From: Artemisia argyi
Taxonomy: Eukaryota > Streptophyta > Magnoliopsida > Asterales > Asteraceae
DNA: 64,000 nucleotides
NCBI GenBank assembly: GCA_030686995.1
Contig: JARVZY010002413.1
Coordinates: 1 to 64,000 of the forward strand
Direction: 5' to 3'
Position 1 is the stretch's first letter. Every line of letters begins with the position of its first letter. Under the pieces are notes generated by a model that worked only from the letters and a program-made list of their open reading frames with translations, was not told the origin of the DNA and ran no database searches. Both the position numbers and the translations under genes were made by a program. Shown here one piece after another: positions 54,901-64,000 of the stretch.

Positions 54901-56129
54901 AAGACTCTCTACTTTCACAAACTGGTGATATGGGGACATTCATCACATGGTTTTGTAAGAAGCGTGGTCTATCAAGGCTTACTCAGAAAGACCTGGAAGG
55001 TCCGGCATTCAGCATTGTCAAAGCATTTCATCAGGATGTTAATCATCTATAATACCAGATGGAAGAGTACCATAAAATGTTCAACGACATTGTGGATGAA
55101 GGGATCATGAAGTATAACTACAACAATCCATTTCCTTTGGGTGGAACTCCTGGAAATGTTACTATCCAAGCAGAATTCTTCTTCAACAAAGACCTCGAAT
55201 ATCTTAAGCTAGGGAGTAGACAATGCAAGTCGGCCTTGTCCATCACCAAGATGAAAGTTGCTCATTATTTAGATATCGAGTTGGAACAGCTTGTCCCTGA
55301 CAGCATGTGGATTGCTCAAGAATGTAACTACGACATCTCTGCATCTCTGGGTATTTCTCACTGGTGGCTAAAGAAGCAGCAATTTTACATTGATCATTTT
55401 CAAGCTCAAGGTGACCGAAACTCTGTTCGATCACCACTTCAGATCATCAATGTGGTTAAGATACAGATTCATCCTATCCATGGATATGACTACCTTAAGA
55501 TTGTAACACTCTGTTGAGCTGACTTCAAGGACTACATCATATCCGAAGGTGACTTCAAACATCTTCGCCCTAATGATTTCGAAGATCTGTATCTGCTCCA
55601 TCTTCAAGGAAAGCGGCATCATCTACCATCTCGTGAAAATAAATCTCTTGTGTTTGCCGTACTTCACTAGATCAGGGGTATCGTCATTAGAAAACGGGTA
55701 GAAGATTTCCAGCTTGGCATCGAAAGCTACCAATCTCAACTCAATCTCACGCGACCTCTATGGAATGTCAACAGTCTGGAACCTGTTGTTGACTTTACAG
55801 TCATAGAATCTCCTCTGGCTGTAGTATTTCGTGACAAATACAATGTTCCTATGGTTTTGTGCTTCAATGAAATACACAAGTTCAGCGACGGTACTTTACG
55901 AATGGTTGAAGAGGCTTTGGACTTCAGAGTGAAATAATACCATGTCTATGACCATGGATCTAGACGATATACCAACCACTGGACTGACAACGACATAACA
56001 CGGAACAAGAGATTTTTGGCTGGTATCCGCAAGAGATTGAAGTTGCGAAGAATCTTTCGTAGTTTGGAGTGCTACGTGGGTGGCAGATTTCGAGCTGGTG
56101 ACTACCGCCTTCTACAACGCACTGAATGA
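51915..56129 (+). pseudogene. 1404-codon accessory reading frame of the Copia-like element, five in-frame stops
   Basis: One uninterrupted frame runs from ATG 51915 (MAEPVIEGPLVPPVRSDNDI) to TGA 56127-56129, broken by TAG 52140, TAA 55050, TGA 55515, TAG 55668 and TAA 55935. The N-terminal part has VAIGKSNCYV and FRMALDILKNTTFFNAFTAS. A folded block follows (FVNELGYPTQVSTLS, LYQPWRAIASLINLCLTGKT, IRFTKLIILSLQRSL), then a long serine/threonine- and proline-rich acidic linker with a nine-proline run. A short coiled coil and a C-terminal domain (MGTFITWFCKKRGLSRLTQK, FFFNKDLEYLKLGS, SASLGISHWWLKKQQFYID, RVEDFQLGIESYQSQLNLTR, CYVGGRFRAGDYRLLQRTE) complete it. I know this family as a third-frame protein after RNase H in composite Copia elements. 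Its function is unknown; it is not env-like, having no signal or membrane segments. Confidence 0.8.
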
Positions 56130-56539
56130 TGTGCTCAGTGATGGGGTTCAGTGTCATACATGGATTTTTTATGTGGTGATTGTTTTGTAACCTGTACTGT
56201 ATAAAGCTTGTGGCTTTCTTCTTGTATCCTTATAACTCTTACTGTTCCCATTCGTATATCATATCCTATATATTGTGTGTGTATGTATGTATATATATAT
56301 ATATATACACATATTACTAACTTGTAAATAGTAAAATATGAAACCTAGAAAATCCATAAAAATCTGAAAAATCATACAAAAATACAAAAATATTCTTCTC
56401 ACGGCATGTCTCTTGTGTAATCAATATTATGTACGTTTCTAGAAATGTCATTCAACAATGACACGGAATCATACATATGCTTGAGCAAGAGTTTTTCGGT
56501 TTCAAATAAAGTTTTTTTTTCTAAAACATGTCGCATCTC
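56130..56539 (+). other. start of the 3' non-coding region
   Basis: (GT/AT)n at about 56270-56310. AAATACAAAAATATTC-type AT-rich sequence follows. No gene. Confidence 0.5.
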
Positions 56540-56703
56540 AAAATCATGGCTTACAGTCACTTCAGGCTGTAACCCGAACTTCAAATTATGGATTACAGTC
56601 ATTTCAGGCTGTAACCCGGACTTAAAATCTGGCTTGTAGTCATTTCAGGCTACAACCCGGACTTCAAAACTATGGCTTGCTATTACTTCAGATAGCAACC
56701 CGT
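56540..56703 (+). repeat. four-copy array of co-varying hairpins with AYTTCA loop
   Basis: Four units of 41-43 bp contain 22-nt inverted repeats at 56551-56572, 56593-56614, 56634-56655 and 56677-56698. They read TTACAGTC-loop-GGCTGTAA (twice), TTGTAGTC-loop-GGCTACAA and TTGCTATT-loop-GATAGCAA. The loop is always ACTTCA or ATTTCA. Stem positions 3 to 6 change on both arms together, so all eight pairs (including G-U) remain. AACCCG(A/G/T) follows each stem. This points to a structured RNA element in the 3' region of the transcript. Confidence 0.85.
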
Positions 56704-59300
56704 TTTTCAAAATGGGGAAAACACGTCGCCAAAAAGACGGTTGTTCCTTTTACTGAGTGAAGTTCATCCGGGCATGGATTACTTTACATCCGTGCACCCT
56801 CGATCTAATGTACGTTTCAGTGCATTATTTCTTGATAAAGAAGAGAAGTCTTCTTTTTATCGCCAAATACTTTCCCTTCTATGATTTTTTCGGAAAGTAT
56901 TTTTGCAAAACTTGGTGGTACCATGAGATTTTGATTAAAAAATCAAATTGAACTCAAATGTTTGATAAAATTTTCTCTCAATCAATGACTTTCATATTTT
57001 ATGAAAATATTTCAGTTTTAACATCCGTCATTGATTGAGGGGGAGAATGCGTTCTCAAAATTTTATGTATCATCAAAACTCCCCACACTTTGTACAAAAT
57101 AAGCAATCATACATTTTGTGATGATTATGTGTCAGAATGAGAAATTTTCAAAGAGTTTTCGTTAAAACTTCAAATCTTTTTGTAAACTCATCAAATCTGA
57201 CACATAACAACCTCCCTCACAGATTAAGGGGGAGCAAGTAAAAGGTTCCTTTTATCAGAAAATATCAAAACTGACCGCATTTCTCTCCTAAACGTTTTCT
57301 AAATTATTTAAATCAATTGAGATCAAAAATCTCGAAAGATTTGAAATTTTTGATCGGGGGAGAGAATGTGATTTAAATATGAAATCTGATAATCAAAAGT
57401 GATCTTTTGGACTCAATAAATAATAGGCTCCCATATATGTGCTAAACACTTTCGAATATCAATGCACATATTGAGGGGGAGCGAAAGGTGTTTGTGGAAG
57501 TAATACCTAAGACGGACCATTTATTTTTATGCACAGAGTTATAAGGTTGGTTAAGGTTAGGTATGAGTTCCCATGATCCACCAGAACCGGAAGGATCTTC
57601 CTAGGGACAATCCGTAGATAGATTAGAAGTCCTTAGGAATGACTGAAAAAAGGAGTAAAGTGAGAAAGGGAAGAGTGCGGACTGAGATAGAGCTAGGACT
57701 GGAACAAACCCAACAAGGTTCTAGTGATGAAGTCTCGGTAAGCACTGAAGGGGTTGAAGAATGAAAAAGAAATGAAATGTAAAAGGGTGAAAAGAAATAG
57801 CCCTCCATATATTCAACCTTAGGGCAGAAACCGGGTTCAATTCATAATCTACTAGTGGTTACTAAGGTAACGCTAGTATTGAAGACAAGACGTCATGGAC
57901 CCAGTGACGCACTGCACTAAACTTCCTAACCACTCAAGTTCTCTTAAAAGAACTTGTTTCATTCTCACGGGGAACCCTGTGTAATTTATTGACCGCTCTT
58001 TGTGAGCTATGTTGATACCTAAAACAGGAGACGCCTCCCCAGTCTCCAGGAGCGGATCAAAACGAACTATTGAGTATAGAGCCATGAGATCATCCATAAA
58101 TCTTATTAGGAAACACTTCCAAAATGCTTATTGTTTCACACAATGTGGAAAGTAAGATAAAATATTTAGAGTCCTACGCATTATCCGTGTTGTATTGCCA
58201 GAACATCCGAGTGATATGAAAATATTCACAATGAAGATGGAAATCCTTCTAGAGCGAACATCACTCAAGCTCTTGGTAGGTGACATGTGAGATCCATCTT
58301 AGATCAATGATCAAGTGACAACTAGAAAGCAACAATGGTGCGATTCAAAATTGAATCAAACTTGTTCCAGGATATGGATTGACGGATACTTTTGCTAAAA
58401 CCCTTCAATGTGCTCACAAACTAATTTTTCGAGCACATTGATTGTGTACAATATTTCAAAAAAAAAGTATTTATGATGGAAATCTGATTCTGAGCATAAA
58501 ACTCTCGTCGTGTCTAAAAAATGTTTATCATAGGACACGCGAGTGATTTCTATAAATCAATTTTTCATCAATCCGTGAATATTAATTCACCGATTCACTC
58601 TATCGTGTTGTCTGCTTTGAGACGTTCCGGTATGAGAACATGCTTAGTATGAAGATTCCAAAGTGGATTCTTTGGTAAATTCATTACTACAAGCTGGAAA
58701 TTCCTGTCAAGGAGAGTCTTCTTTAAAAGCGACTCTACCTGATCACAGGTTGGTTTTCACAAAACCGGAGGGTAGTCTATCCTCGCAGAATGAATGACAA
58801 AGCCATATTTGTTCTCTATCTTTATTGCTAACTATTTTATTTCAGGGACACATATAAAGATGGCGTTGATGGCTCTAGTTTCCAGCTGAATCGGGTCAAT
58901 CCATACGTCATGCTCACACATCCTCCACACTATCAATGAAGATGAGAGACTTGCTACAACAAATGTTGTGAGACTACCAACAACGTTTCCGCAACTCTGA
59001 TGAAAAAGTCTCCTGATCCACAACTCTAATGCAAAGTCTCCAGATACAGAAGGGTGTGAGCATGATAGTCCTTGAGTCACTATATTACATGAAGGCAATA
59101 CAACTATGGATGAGCTTGGAGATTTACTTTGGCTGATGATCTCAAAGGAACCTCAAAGATCATATATCACAAAGGAATTCAAATCACAAGTTCGCATGCT
59201 TGAAGTACAAAGTGTGAAGAAAAGTGAAGAATCAGATCCGACGAGCTACAGAGACTACAGAATGCTTAAAGACCAAAGAGCTTAATTTCAAAGGTGACCT
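56704..59300 (+). other. 3' non-coding region shared in part with the other Copia-like element
   Basis: About 57540-58130 aligns with the inverted 33560-34170 segment. Several ...GGGGGAG... words (about 57039, 57228, 57357, 57473 and 59307) punctuate the region and look like extra purine tracts. The open frames at 57623-57808, 57873-58097 and 58832-59098 have no domain. Confidence 0.6.
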
Positions 59301-59315
59301 CGCTTAGGGGGAGAT
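59301..59315 (+). other. polypurine tract
   Basis: CGCTTAGGGGGAGAT adjoins TGTTAGG, the LTR tip. It is the same tract as at 32881-32896 (minus strand). Confidence 0.9.
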
Positions 59316-59664
59316 TGTTAGGAATACAAATATTCCTGTAAAAGTCTTGGTCACCTGATTATTGTAATAGTATTAAGTTAGCTCGTAGTTACTTTATATA
59401 TTAGTTAATTAGTATTAGTTTAAGTAACACCGTGGAAGAAGGACGGGTCTTCACCCACTGTATGCCTGATCTACAGCCCGGGTGTGGGCGTTTATGTTGT
59501 AAGTATAAATACCCCTCTCCACATGTGGAGAGGGTTGGACCTTCTATTCAATCTAATCTAATATTCTCACTTTTCTCTCAAGGTTCCACTCTCCCTCTCT
59601 TGTAACTCCAACGCTACACAAACCACAAATGGAATCATGTTTCCAACTTAATTAGTATTCTACA
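59316..59664 (+). repeat. 3' LTR of the 12.4-kb Copia-like element
   Basis: It pairs with 47247-47599, with only scattered differences and a 4-bp shorter CTCTC tract. It ends ...ATTCTACA and is followed by CATTG. TATAAATA lies at 59504-59511 and the 22-bp palindrome at 59513-59534. Confidence 0.95.
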
Positions 59665-60680
59665 CATTGGTTTCTTGGCACCTGGGGATTCCATCACCTG
59701 AATCAGTTCCATGAGAACTTGATCCATTAGATGTTGCCTTGGATTAGGTCTTATTGCTATTACCACTGTCCTGCTCTGCTTCTAAGGTAGTAGCAGTAGT
59801 GGCAGCCCTTTCCAATCTATCATCATCCACCTTAATGATAGCCTCATTTGCAGCTATAGTAGCACTAGCCTGAGGTAGCTCAATGCCCTTTTGGTGTGAT
59901 ATCCTACATTTATAGGTCTGTACCAACATTGCCTGAAACAATGGTATTTCTTTTCCTGAAAAGACTTTTCCCACCCTCTTCATGTTAGTAAATATCTTTC
60001 TAGCATGAGAGGGTGCAGGATAAGTTCTTTGATGAATTTTCTTTTCAGTAAATTGTGTATCCATAAGCAGTTGTATAAACCTTGGATACATGTAAAATTT
60101 CTTTGTTGATTTACCCAAGTTCTTAACCATACTATCAAAAAACATTTTTGAAAAACGGAACTTCCTGTTGGTAGCCAAGCAAATTATAGCAGAAACAATC
60201 TTAGTGCCAAACTCATTCCATGAAGTTGTTTTAGGACTCAAAGATTGTAAGATAGTATGGATTAAGATTTTCCACTGTGGGGAGAAGAGTCCTTTGTAAA
60301 GTTTTAAAGAATCATTTTTCCTCTCATATCCCATCTGTTTAAGTTTTTTAAAAATTATAGAAATAGAAAGGCACTCTTTTGCTTTAGCATCTGATAGGTG
60401 AAGAACTCTCATAATAGTGATTCAGTAACGCATATCTTCTGGCCATCTATAAGGGAATGAATTTGTTCTTCCCCATTAATAGTTTTGACCTTAGCAGTAG
60501 ACCAAAACTGTTTCATGTGAGAAACATATATAGTAGGGTTTACTGTTAATGCATACCTTAAAGTGCTTGCATTTAAGAAATCAATGATATCAGTAAAACC
60601 TTCAACCTATTCAGGTTTTTGTAAGAAAGCAATCATGTTATGAGTTTTGGCAAAAGATAGCTTCGACATTGTTGTGATTG
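59665..60680 (-). pseudogene. accessory reading frame of a composite-type Copia retroelement, N-terminal part
   Basis: The start is ATG at about 60671 (MSKLSFAKTHNMIAFLQKPE). After an in-frame TAG come GFTDIIDFLNASTLRYALTV, HMKQFWSTAKVKTINGEEQI and a frame change near 60412. The rest reads MGYERKNDSLKLYKGLFSPQ, WKILIHTILQSLSPKTTSWN, IVSAIICLATNRKFRFSKMF and MYPRFIQLLMDTQ, then a linker with a TAA at 59744. The final residues lead across the CATTG duplication into the C-terminal part at 47246. Domain order and motifs match the N-terminus of the abundant composite accessory protein (L-R-Y-A-L-T-x-N-P-T, S-P-Q-W-K-x-L-I/V-H-T-I-L). It lacks gag or pol upstream. Stops and shifts mean it is dead. 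Confidence 0.75.
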
Positions 60681-60790
60681 ATGGTGGGTTTTTGTTAATT
60701 GATGATTAAAAGTTAGATAGGGTTTGATTTGTGATTGTTTTATAACGATTAATTGAAGTTTTGGTGGTTACAGCTGAATAAATCCCAACA
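60681..60790 (-). promoter_or_regulatory. possible TATA box and 5' UTR of the accessory frame
   Basis: On the minus strand a TATAAAAC word (about 60738-60745) lies some 70 bp before the ATG, followed by an A/C-rich leader ending CACCATCAATCACAACA. This looks like a plant 5' UTR, not retroelement pol sequence. Confidence 0.35.
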
Positions 60791-60799
60791 ACATTAAGT

Positions 60800-61099
60800 T
60801 ACGGTTTGAGTTGAGACCATTTTAGGGACCTTTTTTGCAACAAAATCCATTTTTATTAAATAGCGGAACCAGTCCCCCAATTTCTTTCATCTTTTTATTA
60901 TATATGCTTTGGAAAACGTTGTGACTCTTAAATAGTTATTGGTAAACGTTGTGACTCTTAAATAGATATTAGAAAACGTCGTGACTCTTAAATAGATATT
61001 GAAAAACGTTGCACTCTTCTGTGCCTATAAATACAAAGGAATTACAACCAATTTATATCATCTTTTCATTATATATTTTATTTATCTTGTAAAATTTCA
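60800..61099 (+). promoter_or_regulatory. GGGACCTTTTTTGCA module and repeated leader ahead of the coiled-coil gene
   Basis: TTTAGGGACCTTTTTTGCAA (about 60820) is followed by AAATAGCGGAACCAGTCCCC. Then come four ~35-bp units of AAACGTTGTGACTCTTAAAT, AG(T/A)TATTGG (60914-61010) and a TATAAATA at 61025. The ATG at 61100 is about 70 bp after the TATA word. Confidence 0.55.
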
Positions 61100-61426
61100 A
61101 TGGCTTCATCTTCGATTCCTGCTTCAAAGAAAACTAAACGTTCAAGCCCTACTTCTCCTCCTTCAATGCCTGAAAAATATAAAATATTCGGCATTAGCCA
61201 AGAGACCTGGGAGAAAAGCCAGTCTGGCAGATTTGGAAGTGAAAAGGCGTTGGTTGAAATTTACAACAACCGAATCAAGAGGTTGGAAGAACGGAACAAA
61301 CAAGATCAAGAGATCATACTAGCGCATCAGAACAAAGTTGATCTTCGGAATCAAGAAATAGAAGAAAACCGTCAAAAAATTGTTGCTGTTTACAAAGATA
61401 TTGAAAAAAGTTTATATCTTTCTTAA
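61100..61426 (+). CDS. small coiled-coil protein (108 codons), unidentified
   Basis: The frame MASSSIPASKKTKRSSPTSP, then MPEKYKIFGISQETWEKSQS, then GRFGSEKALVEIYNNRIKRL has a basic serine-rich start, a short conserved-looking block (K-Y-K-I-F-G-I-S-Q-E-T-W) and a C-terminal amphipathic helix rich in E, Q and K (residues about 55-105). A TATA word and leader lie upstream and a stop at 61424-61426. I do not recognise a domain. The same type of upstream module precedes the GRF gene, and both lie beside the MULE transposase, so it may be transposon cargo. It is open and undamaged. Confidence 0.55.
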   Translation: MASSSIPASKKTKRSSPTSPPSMPEKYKIFGISQETWEKSQSGRFGSEKALVEIYNNRIKRLEERNKQDQEIILAHQNKVDLRNQEIEENRQKIVAVYKDIEKSLYLS

Positions 61427-61954
61427 TGTTTCATTTCATTTAACCGGATGTAATATGATATTTTACATTATTATGTTATTTGAATTTATTAATCATTAAG
61501 TATGAACCATTTAATTTCCAGAATTGCACAGTTTAATCGTTATTTATTTCGATGTTGGACTATGTAAATGCACATAGTTAATGTTGCTAGTACACGGTTA
61601 ATGCTGCTAGTACACATTTAATGCTGCGAAGACCGATACTGTCGAGGGACATTTTTTGCAATGAAATTTTACTCATTTTATTCTTATATAACATGATTTG
61701 CTACCATTAATTGCACACCCACTACATGTATAGGGACCTTTTTTTGCGAAAAAAACCCCTATATAATAAATACAGGAACCAGGCCCCAAATCCCCTCACC
61801 TAACTAATTTACTAAATTGGAGTTTCAAAACCATGGCATAAAAAGGTTAATCTATTTAACTGTCGTTGAAAATCTAAATATATTGTTTCATACCTTTTGT
61901 TAATCTACTTTTGTATTTGTTAGTTCATCCGTTTAATTTTTCAATGTATATTTG
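61427..61954. other. non-coding sequence with two GGGAC(A/C)TTTTTTGC modules
   Basis: Three TTAATG(T/C)TGCTAGTACAC-like units lie at about 61578-61625. GAGGGACATTTTTTGCAATG (about 61635) and TAGGGACCTTTTTTTGCG (about 61728) follow. CTATATAATAAATACAGGAA could act as a TATA region for the exon downstream. Confidence 0.5.
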
Positions 61955-62265
61955 CAAAAGAAGAGATTTTCGTTGATTCTACTAATACAAGAATTGAATA
62001 TTTATCATCAACTAGTGATGATTATGATACAAATGATGAAAATACAAGTGATGAACTCGATGTTAAGACTATTACATGGATTGAAAGATGCACCAGGATG
62101 TGGCCATCAGCAAAAGTTGCTATAGAAAATGTTCAAGCTGAAAAAAATTCCAGCGAAAACTGTATGCTAAATTCATACTAGCCCTACCAGCGAATGACAG
62201 TAAAAGAAAAGGGAAGGCTGAAGTTGCAAATGGAAAAAGGCATTTTGCCACTAATAAATGACATC
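61955..62265 (+). pseudogene. acidic exon of an unidentified transposon-type gene
   Basis: The open exon reads EEIFVDSTNTRIEYLSSTSD, DYDTNDENTSDELDVKTITW and RMWPSAKVAIENVQ and stops at TAG about 62180. A basic ending (ANDSKRKGKAEVANGKRHFA) continues in another frame to TAA near 62260. An acid block followed by a basic tail recalls the exon at 25624-25921, but no sequence identity is evident. No start codon or upstream exon is identified. Confidence 0.35.
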
Positions 62266-62575
62266 TTTGTTCATTGTTTTGTGTTCCTCTAGCTTAATAT
62301 GAAATAGTTGATGTAATAACTTAGAGCTTTATGAAAGTTGGAAAACATCTGGTTGTATGTTACTAGTATTATGCAATGTATTTGTTATAACAAACATTAC
62401 AGACCCACAGAAATAACAACTGTCATTATCTAAAGACATACTAATTATCTTCATCACCATTGTTTAACAAACATAACAGAACCAAAGAAATCGCAATTGT
62501 CTAACTCTAAAACTCACAAACAACAATAAAAATTAAAGAAATCGTTTAGCTCACTCATACATAAAGTCATTCAAG
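62266..62575. other. intergenic sequence between convergent genes
   Basis: AT-rich, with AACATAACAGACCCACAGAA-like repeats near 62390-62490. It is the 3' flank of the MULE transposase, which ends on the minus strand at about 62576. Confidence 0.45.
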
Positions 62576-64000
62576 TTGCGGCTTGTTTGGAACCCTTTCT
62601 AATAGTTTTTCTCCTCTGACTACCAACCTTTTGGGTTTATTGTGAATCCATTGTTTGACTTGGTCCTGCATCAGTTTCAGTTGCTTCGCTGCCTACAACA
62701 CCCTCAGCTCTTGCCTTCTTATTGCCTTTCCCCTTTGCATTCTTCTTTCTTGGACCTGTACATGCTCTTTTGTTGTGACCTGTTGTACCACATTGGCGAC
62801 AAGTGACAGTTTTTCCTTTTCTTGACTGCTTCCCACCCTTGTTCATTTCCTTTAAGGCTTTCTCAGCTGTCTCTTCTTTGCTCACTCTCCTCTTCTTCCT
62901 TGGTCTGCCAATTGGAATATGATGGTATGGGGGCAATAAGATACTAGGGATGGTGCACTTGGGCCAAAATTCACTATTAGCAACAGGTACAATCTTATGG
63001 CTGTACGTCTCCTTCCATGTTTTTAGCCAATATGCCTCATGTACCCAATCCTCAGGCCTACCTACCTCCCTACCATCTTGTGCCATACTATACATTGCTG
63101 CCACAACATGTTTACATGGAATACCGGTTAGCTCCCATCTCCTACATGTACATGTCCTTAACCTCATATTCACCACACATTTCTCATTCCAGGTGCTCTC
63201 ACACTGGTAATAATCTGCCCCATTCCAAAAAACACGATACTTATTAGCTTCTCGCTTAATAACTTCATAAATGGAAGTTGCAGTTGGTGTTAGGGGACAT
63301 GCACACTTATCTATGACATTTTGCACATTCACTATCTTCTTCATCAAATACTCCCTAATGTATTCCAAACACCCTATTATTGGTTTATCTCTACCATTTA
63401 CCAACTTATTTTTTAGTGACTCATAAAGGTTGTTGACCAGAATTTCACACTTAGCTATGCCTGTTTTTTGATAAACGATTAAGGATAAGTTATTATCGGC
63501 TATATAACCACACACTAAAAGCACAAATATGAAAAATGATATACCTTAAAAATGCGTCCTTGACCATGAGGTTGGTGGTATCTTTCTTAACCAGTCATGC
63601 GCTTTCGAGTCATAGTCTTTTAGTTGCCTCATTAGATGTTCAAACTGAGGTTCAGTTGTTGTTGTTGCACACTTCCACAAAAAATCCTTGTAAAGCGTTC
63701 CTTTGAAAATCTCCTTCATATTCTCATGGATGTGTCTAACACAGAATCTGTGTTCAGCAGAAGGAAAAGCCTTTTGAATAGCTTGTAGAATACCCTGTAA
63801 CAAGTCAGATATAGTGGGTTAAAACATTTCTTATGTCTAACCAATTGTTTTTTAATAAGTGTTAATTGAATTTATCATACCTTTTACTTGTCTGAAATGA
63901 AAGTGTAGTGGTAGTTGGGTTGTAAATCAAGGTCATCACCTAGATTTTTCAGGAACCATAACCAAGAACTCTTGCATTCTGCCTCAACAATAGCATATGC
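62576..64000 (-). pseudogene. MULE (Mutator-like) transposase, C-terminal half, running off the window
   Basis: Minus-strand exons are read from the window edge: CKSSWLWFLKNLGDDLDLQP then NYHYTFISDK; after an intron KGILQAIQKAFPSAEHRFCV, RHIHENMKE and HDWLRKIPPTSWSRTHF; after a second intron GIAKCEILVNNLYESLKNKL and NGRDKPIIGCLEYIREYLMK. The MULE domain is followed by a SWIM finger (CTCRRWELTGIPCKH) and a CCHC knuckle (CRQCGTTGHNKRAC) with a basic tail. This is the MURA-type transposase that cuts and moves Mutator-like elements. TAA at the second exon junction (near 63550) and at 62637-62639, where Ser and Gln would fit, suggests decay. The N-terminal part and catalytic D/E residues lie mostly outside. 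Confidence 0.88.

Larger units (their letters stand above)
47242..59669 (+). mobile_element. 12.4-kb Copia-like LTR element without polymerase, CATTG target duplications
   Basis: LTRs at 47247-47599 and 59316-59664 (about 350 bp, nearly identical) are bounded by CATTG (47242-47246 and 59665-59669). The initiator-Met primer site follows the left LTR and CTTAGGGGGAGAT precedes the right LTR, so it runs left to right. It encodes a gag-like coiled-coil frame (48312-50237) and a long accessory frame (51915-56129). No zinc knuckle, protease, integrase, reverse transcriptase or RNase H was found in any frame. It is inserted in another Copia accessory frame. The TGTTAGG tip, primer site and purine tract resemble those of the 32509-40256 element, and the 3' regions are related, but the LTR bodies differ. 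Confidence 0.95.

Noticed and set aside
52209..55052. A separate 947-residue host protein
   Set aside because: The same frame continues upstream and downstream across single stop codons with family-specific motifs, all inside a retroelement with matching target duplications.

Overview
This window is plant nuclear DNA, AT-rich and intron-bearing, and is almost entirely transposable elements and their cargo. The coding families point to Asteraceae. The long Copia-associated accessory reading frames at 45-47 kb, 52-56 kb and 60 kb, the GRF zinc-finger gene and the DUF1985 gene all read like families I know mainly from daisy-family genomes. That assignment is from memory of families, not from a search. 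No intact ordinary host gene, tRNA or rRNA was seen.

Layout. (1) 1-3.58 kb and 15.0-15.2 kb hold decayed minus-strand exons: a Ulp1-protease-adjacent exon, a coiled-coil exon, and captured exons of prolyl-tRNA synthetase and of the Furry-like cell morphogenesis protein. They lie next to a ~180-bp tandem repeat that resembles a CACTA (En/Spm) terminus at 29.0-30.19 kb. (2) 3584-15000 is an Athila-type Gypsy retrotransposon on the minus strand with a perfect AGTAT target duplication, inserted into the captured Furry exons. (3) 18791-25154 is a shorter Athila-related element without polymerase, target duplication GTCTT. (4) 25.6-28.9 kb holds a lysine-rich terminal exon, a B3-like pseudogene and a dimeric MITE. 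(5) 30.2-31.55 kb looks like a solo LTR. (6) 31.57-41.5 kb is a DUF1985 pseudogene on the minus strand, split by a Copia-like element (32509-40256, duplication TATAT) that has no polymerase. (7) 43.4-44.9 kb has two MITEs and a GRF zinc-finger gene. (8) 45.3-60.7 kb is an accessory reading frame on the minus strand, split by a second polymerase-less Copia-like element (47247-59664, duplication CATTG). (9) 61-64 kb has a small coiled-coil gene and the 3' half of a MULE transposase.

How it fits together. Four LTR elements are delimited here by matching 5-bp target duplications, and three of them sit inside older decayed genes. Three of the four lack reverse transcriptase and integrase, so they would depend on enzymes supplied elsewhere. 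The most interesting signals are non-coding. They are an array of four co-varying hairpins in the 3' region of the larger Copia-like element, two arrays of a TGCGNTTA motif in the same element, palindromic motif arrays in Gypsy LTRs and leaders, hairpins beside the TATA boxes of both Copia LTRs, and a recurring GGGAC(A/C)TTTTTTGCA module ahead of unrelated genes.
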